Assembly: GCA_033064195.1 (NCBI GenBank)
Contig: JARBJD010000049.1
Span: 1 to 64,000 of the forward strand
DNA from: Blattamonas nauphoetae
Lineage: Eukaryota > Preaxostyla > Oxymonadida
Length of the DNA: 64,000 nucleotides
Direction: 5' to 3'
Positions 59,416 to 64,000 of this stretch are shown here, one piece after another. Numbering within the stretch: the stretch's first letter is position 1; the number at the start of each line of letters is the position of its first letter. Position numbers and translations under genes: made by a program. Below the pieces are notes generated by a model. The model did no database searches, was not told where the DNA came from, and saw only the letters and a list, made by a program, of their open reading frames with translations.

Positions 59416-61908
59416 ATGACAGGGTTTTCTTCTCCCAATTACCACCAAACTCGTTTGAAAGTGGTACATGATGACTGGGATAGTAGTGATTCACTTCCTC
59501 CAAACCTATTCTCACAGACTTCACCTCCACAAAGTAATCACATCTCGTCGCCTTCTAAACAATCTTCTATTCCACATCAAACATCTCAGCCGCCAATAAT
59601 GACATCAAATCATTCTGTTTCGAGAGTTTTGTCTCCAAGAGACGAAACAATCGAGCATCTCGTTGTGTTGGGCACACCACCTGATATTGCAGAAAAGGCC
59701 GCTGTTCTCGCCGAATCAACAGATCTACAGGGAAGGACTGTACTTGAAAAAGCTATTGACCTTGTTTTTGACCATCCTGAACTTTTTCATGAAGAACCTG
59801 AGACAGTCCAAATTTTCGAGGACATCCCACTCAACAACCACCAGCCTGTCCCATATTCTAAGCTTACTCGCCGAAAATCGCAACTTTATGATTCTTCTGA
59901 ATCAGATGAAAGAGAACCTGTCCAAATATTGTCTCCAAAAAGACACTCCAACAAACAACAGACCTCATCGGGACAATCTCGCCATGTCAATTCTGATATC
60001 ACCCCAACACCCAGAAACCGTTTCAAAATCCAGCCAACCGCACGACAAGCATCGATGGAAGCTAAAGATAAAGAACGAAAAATCGACTCTCTCGTTAACG
60101 ATCCACAGCTCGGACTCCTCGCAATCGAAGTTAGCAGTTCGGAAATTGAAGAGCCTCTCACTCGGCACACCTCTGTGAGACTTCCTGAGTCAAAAGAAGG
60201 CCCACCAAAAAAGAGGGCAAACCCTTTCAGAGCAAGCAAGTTGATCGAGTCGATGCGAAAACGACAAGAAAGCAGCCAGACAGACTACTCGACGCACTCA
60301 GAGACGCTTCTGCCGACAGACACTCCCATCCCATCCGACCCTGCGCCTGACTCGGACCGATCCATCCTCTTCACTCCACTTCGCACGACTCTCCAGAAAC
60401 CGTCGATTCTACAGCCAGTCTCGTCTCTCCTTTTGAAGCGAGAACCCATCCCCATATCGTCCACACTCGAAGACTTTCTCAGGCAAGAGGAGGACATGCT
60501 GGTCGATGAGGGGGACGAAGAGGACAGACTGGATGCAATGGAGCAAGCGAAGAAGAAGGAGAAAAGCGAGAAAAAGCTCTATCAACTCAATGAAGCCATC
60601 CAGAAACAAAAGAGACAGCAAAGTTCACATCCGAGTCCCAGAAAGCAGGACAATTCGTCTGAATGGGACGAGCAGACACTCCCGTTCGATTATCCGGATC
60701 TCCTTCAGCCGATCAATTCGTCCTTCGTCAACCCTCGCTCTGCCACGCAGCCAGACTCCAACTCTCTCACCCAACAGATCCTCCTCTCCGAAGGGTTCCC
60801 CCAAACAAGCAATGGGAATCAGGCAGAGGTGGAAGTTGACGAGAACATGGAGTGGGAGGACGAGCCAGGGTTTGAAGACCTCAACGATCAGTTTCAGCAG
60901 ACAGATCCACTCCTCTCCTCTCAGACCATCTCCACTCAGCCTTTCTCGCCGCTCCAACGACTCCACACGGATCGATATGAGAATGTTCTTCAATCCGCAC
61001 CAACTGTCATCGCTCCTCAGCCTCTCTCAAACCACCAATCATTCACGCTCCCTCAAACACATCCTCACCCACTCACCCAACACACATCATTCCCTGACAC
61101 ATCTCTCGCCACTCCACGTCCGTCTCCTCCTTCACACGTCACAATCACACACGCAACCACTCTTCAGTTCACTCATCCGCAGAACAACCCCACTCCAGTC
61201 AGACACCACGCCAACTCCACCGCCCCACAGCCACAATCAACACCACATTCTGATCCAAATGGAATGCTCAGATTTAATGGATCGGATGATGTCATCGTCG
61301 AGACAACTCGCATTTCGAAGCATCGAATCCATCGCAATCCCCACCGCAGCTTGTTCTCTCTCCTCTCGCCGGGAGTTCCTGGCACAGGAACGGAAGCAGA
61401 GGCGTCCAATGTCGTTGTGCAGGCCTCTCCCACTCCCCCCACACATCGCCCCCCTCCGCAGCCAACACGAACCATCACATACACCCCGCCGACCAACGGA
61501 TACTTCCAACAGGAGCATCAACGCACTCCTCTCGCCTCGTACGATCCTGTTGTTCCTCTCGTCAGGCCATCTCACACGCGGCTCCCATCATTCCTTCAGA
61601 ATGCGACTCCACTTGAGGATACATCCAATCATCGGGCTCGGGCTCGGATTGTTCACGATGAAAGCGACAATTCGGTGATGGAAATGGGGAGTGACTTCTC
61701 GACCTCTTCTGAACACGAGTCACGGAATTCGCGAGGAAGATATCAAGGAAAGGCAATGCCAAAGAGATACTCAAAAGGATGGTGGGGTGTTATCAAAAAG
61801 ATGGAAGGTCGAAAAGGAACTAGGAGGGGAACAAGTCGACGAGGAAGGGGAAAATCATCATATTCGACGAGGCGGACGAGTGGACGAGGTTCAAAGAGAG
61901 GTAAATGA
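59416..61908 (+). CDS. UBA-domain protein with long disordered region, ~830 aa
   Basis: The start given is the ATG of MTGFSSPNYHQ. The frame is open for 27 codons upstream, and a first exon with ATG at 59213 (MDSPIKKLVGRRF) probably splices into it, but I could not fix the junction. A UBA-like ubiquitin-binding fold is seen around EHLVVLGTPPDIAEKAAVLA and AIDLVFDHPELF. The rest is S/T/P/Q-rich and disordered, with acidic patches and one short coiled coil (MEQAKKKEKSEKKLYQLNE). The C-terminus is strongly basic (RRGTSRRGRGKSSYSTRR). The UBA suggests a link to ubiquitin signalling. I do not recognise the gene otherwise. Confidence 0.6.
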   Translation: MTGFSSPNYHQTRLKVVHDDWDSSDSLPPNLFSQTSPPQSNHISSPSKQSSIPHQTSQPPIMTSNHSVSRVLSPRDETIEHLVVLGTPPDIAEKAAVLAESTDLQGRTVLEKAIDLVFDHPELFHEEPETVQIFEDIPLNNHQPVPYSKLTRRKSQLYDSSESDEREPVQILSPKRHSNKQQTSSGQSRHVNSDITPTPRNRFKIQPTARQASMEAKDKERKIDSLVNDPQLGLLAIEVSSSEIEEPLTRHTSVRLPESKEGPPKKRANPFRASKLIESMRKRQESSQTDYSTHSETLLPTDTPIPSDPAPDSDRSILFTPLRTTLQKPSILQPVSSLLLKREPIPISSTLEDFLRQEEDMLVDEGDEEDRLDAMEQAKKKEKSEKKLYQLNEAIQKQKRQQSSHPSPRKQDNSSEWDEQTLPFDYPDLLQPINSSFVNPRSATQPDSNSLTQQILLSEGFPQTSNGNQAEVEVDENMEWEDEPGFEDLNDQFQQTDPLLSSQTISTQPFSPLQRLHTDRYENVLQSAPTVIAPQPLSNHQSFTLPQTHPHPLTQHTSFPDTSLATPRPSPPSHVTITHATTLQFTHPQNNPTPVRHHANSTAPQPQSTPHSDPNGMLRFNGSDDVIVETTRISKHRIHRNPHRSLFSLLSPGVPGTGTEAEASNVVVQASPTPPTHRPPPQPTRTITYTPPTNGYFQQEHQRTPLASYDPVVPLVRPSHTRLPSFLQNATPLEDTSNHRARARIVHDESDNSVMEMGSDFSTSSEHESRNSRGRYQGKAMPKRYSKGWWGVIKKMEGRKGTRRGTSRRGRGKSSYSTRRTSGRGSKRGK

Positions 61909-61999
61909 TTACTCTTCATTTTTATATTGATTTAACTTCATTTCATTGTCCTTATTTTCTCCCTTGCAACAATATTTGACCCTTTTTCTTTAAAACGGA

Positions 62000-62734
62000 A
62001 TGTCATCGAAGACAAACACGAAAAATAAACACTCATCCAACTCAACACGTCGAAATATAACGAATACATCGAATCCAACTCTTGAATCTGCAATCAATGA
62101 GTTTACCCCGGCAGAATCAACTGTTTTGGAGGCGGCTCTCATTCTAAACAAAGAAAAAGAAGAATATCAAAAAGCTCTCGAAAAACGCGAAGAACTCCAA
62201 GAGAAAAAACGACTTGAGAAAGAGAGAAGACAGAAAAAAATGACTGTATCAAAAAAAGAGATACAGAATAAAGAGAAGCTTCCAGTGTCTTCACCAGAAG
62301 ATAATCATGATATTCCAAACAACCAACCAATTAGGACAGATGCTTCTACCTTGACTCTCCAAGATATCGCTGAGCAACCTGTGGAGATAAAGAAACAATC
62401 GATGCTCACCAACAAAACCACAACACCCCCTTCTTCAGCTGAATCAAAACAGAAAAAAGTCGTCTCTCCACCTGAAAACTCTCATTCTTCTTCTATCCAA
62501 TCCATTCTTCCGAAGCCATCTCAGATTACACCTCCAACAACATCTCAACATCAAACTCACTCTATCCCTTCACCTAAACACTCTGATTCAATTCCGTCAA
62601 TTCACACTGCTCAAGAGAACACTAAATCTCATCAGGAAAGGCGAAAATATTCATCATCGGAGATGATTCACATGTTATGCTTGACTTTTCTCGCTGTTGT
62701 CGACACGGCTCTCATAATCCTGGCAGGAAGTTGA
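62000..62734 (+). CDS. Tail-anchored coiled-coil protein, 244 aa
   Basis: A single-exon frame starts with ATG at 62000. Residues ~40-95 form a charged coiled coil (EKEEYQKALEKREELQEKK). The middle is S/P/Q-rich. The last 20 residues are hydrophobic (LCLTFLAVVDTALIILAGS), directly after a charged stretch and right before the stop, which is the layout of a tail-anchored membrane protein facing the cytosol. No family is recognised. Confidence 0.6.
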   Translation: MSSKTNTKNKHSSNSTRRNITNTSNPTLESAINEFTPAESTVLEAALILNKEKEEYQKALEKREELQEKKRLEKERRQKKMTVSKKEIQNKEKLPVSSPEDNHDIPNNQPIRTDASTLTLQDIAEQPVEIKKQSMLTNKTTTPPSSAESKQKKVVSPPENSHSSSIQSILPKPSQITPPTTSQHQTHSIPSPKHSDSIPSIHTAQENTKSHQERRKYSSSEMIHMLCLTFLAVVDTALIILAGS

Positions 62735-62879
62735 CTATGTATCTCATTTCAAGCAATTTTCTCCTTGATGTCAGTAAGTCTTTGAGGAACCCGTAATCCA
62801 TTCTCGGTCACACTGAGAAGATCGCACCATAAGTTATCCATTTACCCATCTGGTTCTTTCACCGTAAACCAGAAGCACG

Positions 62880-64000
62880 ATGGACAACCTTCTCTCTGTG
62901 ATGAATAGGCTGATGAAGGTGTTTGCCCAGGCAAACGTACCTTCCATTCAACTCCCACGTATCGCTGTGGTTGGTGCTCAATCAGCAGGAAAAAGTTCTG
63001 TCCTTGAAGCGCTTGTCGGGCGAGATTTTCTTCCGCGTGGTTCAGGTATTGTGACTAGACGACCGCTTGTTCTTCATTTAATCAACGAACCATCACTCTC
63101 ACCAACACAGGAGTACGGAGAATTTGGTCATCTTCCTGGAAAGCGATATACAGATTTCAATGATATCCGAACTCAAATTGATAAGGCAACAGACGATGAG
63201 GCTGGTACTGGAAAGGCTGTCTCAAATAAGCCAATCTTTCTCACAATCCATTCACCAACTGTTGTCAACCTCATTCTTGTCGATTTGCCAGGTCTCACAA
63301 AGGTCGCTGTTGGTGACCAGCCAAAAGATATCGAAAAGCAGATTCTTGCTATGCTCGAAGAATACATCAAACCTGAAAATACAATTATTCTCGCTGTGTC
63401 AGCTGGAAATGTCGATCTCGCGAATAGTGATGCTCTGAAGCTCGCTCACAAACATGATCCTGATGGCCATCGCACCCTTGGCGTGATTACCAAGTTAGAT
63501 CTTCTTGATCAAGGAACAGACGCTGCTGACTATTTGAACAACCAAGTCATCCCTCTCCGTTTGGGATATGTCGGCCTGTGCCTCCGCTCCCAAAAGGATA
63601 TCAATGAAAATAAGAGCATGAAGAATGCCATTGAAGACGAGGAGAAATTCTTCAGGAATCACCCTGCATACGCCACAATCGCATCACGTTGTGGAACTCG
63701 ATATCTTGGCCAAACTATGTCTGATCTTCTCATCAAGCACGTTGCCAAAACACTTCCACAGACACGTGTCCAAATTGCAAACCAGCTCGCTCAGGTTGAA
63801 CGTGATCTCGCTCGATTTGGCAAAGCTCCTGAACTCGAAGGTGGAAACCAAGCATTCATGCTCCGAGCGATCACTGAATTCTCCCAGCGATACTCAACGA
63901 GTTTGGAGGGAGATGTGAACACGGGGAACGAATCAAAAGATAAGGCTAGTCTGCGAGGAGGCGCTCGTCTCAACCACGTGTTCAAGGAGAGCTATGTCAC
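62880..64000 (+). CDS. Dynamin-family GTPase, 5' part
   Basis: Dynamins are large GTPases that assemble on membranes and drive fission or fusion. From ATG at 62880, 373 codons are open to the window edge without an intron. G1 is GAQSAGKSS, the switch threonine lies in the GSGIVTRRPL segment, G3 is DLPG and G4 is TKLD; LPRGSG and RTLGVITKLD are typical of the dynamin and DRP1/DNM1L branch. The stalk begins near FFRNHPAY and TMSDLLIKHVAKTLP. It is the most conserved reading frame in the window. A classical dynamin or a division-type dynamin-related protein cannot be told apart from this part alone. Confidence 0.93.
   Translation, partial: MDNLLSVMNRLMKVFAQANVPSIQLPRIAVVGAQSAGKSSVLEALVGRDFLPRGSGIVTRRPLVLHLINEPSLSPTQEYGEFGHLPGKRYTDFNDIRTQIDKATDDEAGTGKAVSNKPIFLTIHSPTVVNLILVDLPGLTKVAVGDQPKDIEKQILAMLEEYIKPENTIILAVSAGNVDLANSDALKLAHKHDPDGHRTLGVITKLDLLDQGTDAADYLNNQVIPLRLGYVGLCLRSQKDINENKSMKNAIEDEEKFFRNHPAYATIASRCGTRYLGQTMSDLLIKHVAKTLPQTRVQIANQLAQVERDLARFGKAPELEGGNQAFMLRAITEFSQRYSTSLEGDVNTGNESKDKASLRGGARLNHVFKESYV

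Noticed and set aside
1-64000. CRISPR arrays, bacterial operons or ribosome-binding sites
   Set aside because: The genes are spliced and eukaryotic. The only regular repeats are the 146-bp pair and the 57-bp coding minisatellite.

Overview
This is a stretch of a compact protist nuclear genome. The genes are eukaryotic: ASF1, an importin-alpha-like armadillo protein, dynamin, a PIF1 helicase, a mucolipin-type TRP channel, a multi-domain protein disulfide isomerase, an SHPRH-like RING/SNF2 protein and an RRM protein. They are closely packed on both strands and interrupted by very short introns (about 29 to 92 nt, GT...AG). The reconstructed reading frames end at TAA, TAG and TGA, so I see no sign of stop-codon reassignment. 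A metamonad-like protist (for example an oxymonad) would fit, but that identification is a guess.

The dominant feature is a giant palindrome. Bases 1-19398 are the near-exact reverse complement of 19847-39369, around a 448-bp unique spacer (19399-19846). Every gene in 19847-39369 therefore has a mirror copy on the left. The left arm has lost about 125 bases net, and most of its reading frames are broken by small indels. The right arm is mostly intact and runs without interruption into unique sequence, but in two genes the left arm carries the better frame. This pattern looks more like an inverted fold-back (assembly, amplification or template-switch product) with unpolished sequence than like an old duplication with pseudogenes. 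The left arm runs off the window edge, so its outer end is not seen.

Right arm, centre outwards: a broken Cys-rich/coiled-coil gene; a small two-exon gene; a 146-bp tandem pair containing hairpins; importin-alpha-like gene (558 aa, five exons); a YjbQ/UPF0047 gene divergent from a coiled-coil gene; the SHPRH-like gene (about 1344 aa) whose motor motifs are degenerate; tRNA-Leu(CAA); a hypothetical gene; a tiny two-exon gene overlapping tail-to-tail a gene with a phage-type DNA N6-adenine methyltransferase domain; the RRM protein; and a 1655-aa protein of unknown function that crosses the palindrome edge.

Unique region (39.4-64 kb): four-thioredoxin-domain PDI (551 aa), PIF1 helicase with an added RS-repeat domain (1422 aa), a 700-bp intergenic stretch with possible structured RNA, a lysine-rich H1-like protein, TRPML channel (664 aa), a 1856-aa low-complexity protein divergent from it by 14 bp, ASF1 (189 aa), a UBA-domain protein, a tail-anchored coiled-coil protein, and the start of a dynamin. 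ASF1, the RRM, SHPRH-like, PIF1 and methyltransferase genes are all nucleic-acid or chromatin functions, but nothing in the layout shows that they are co-regulated.
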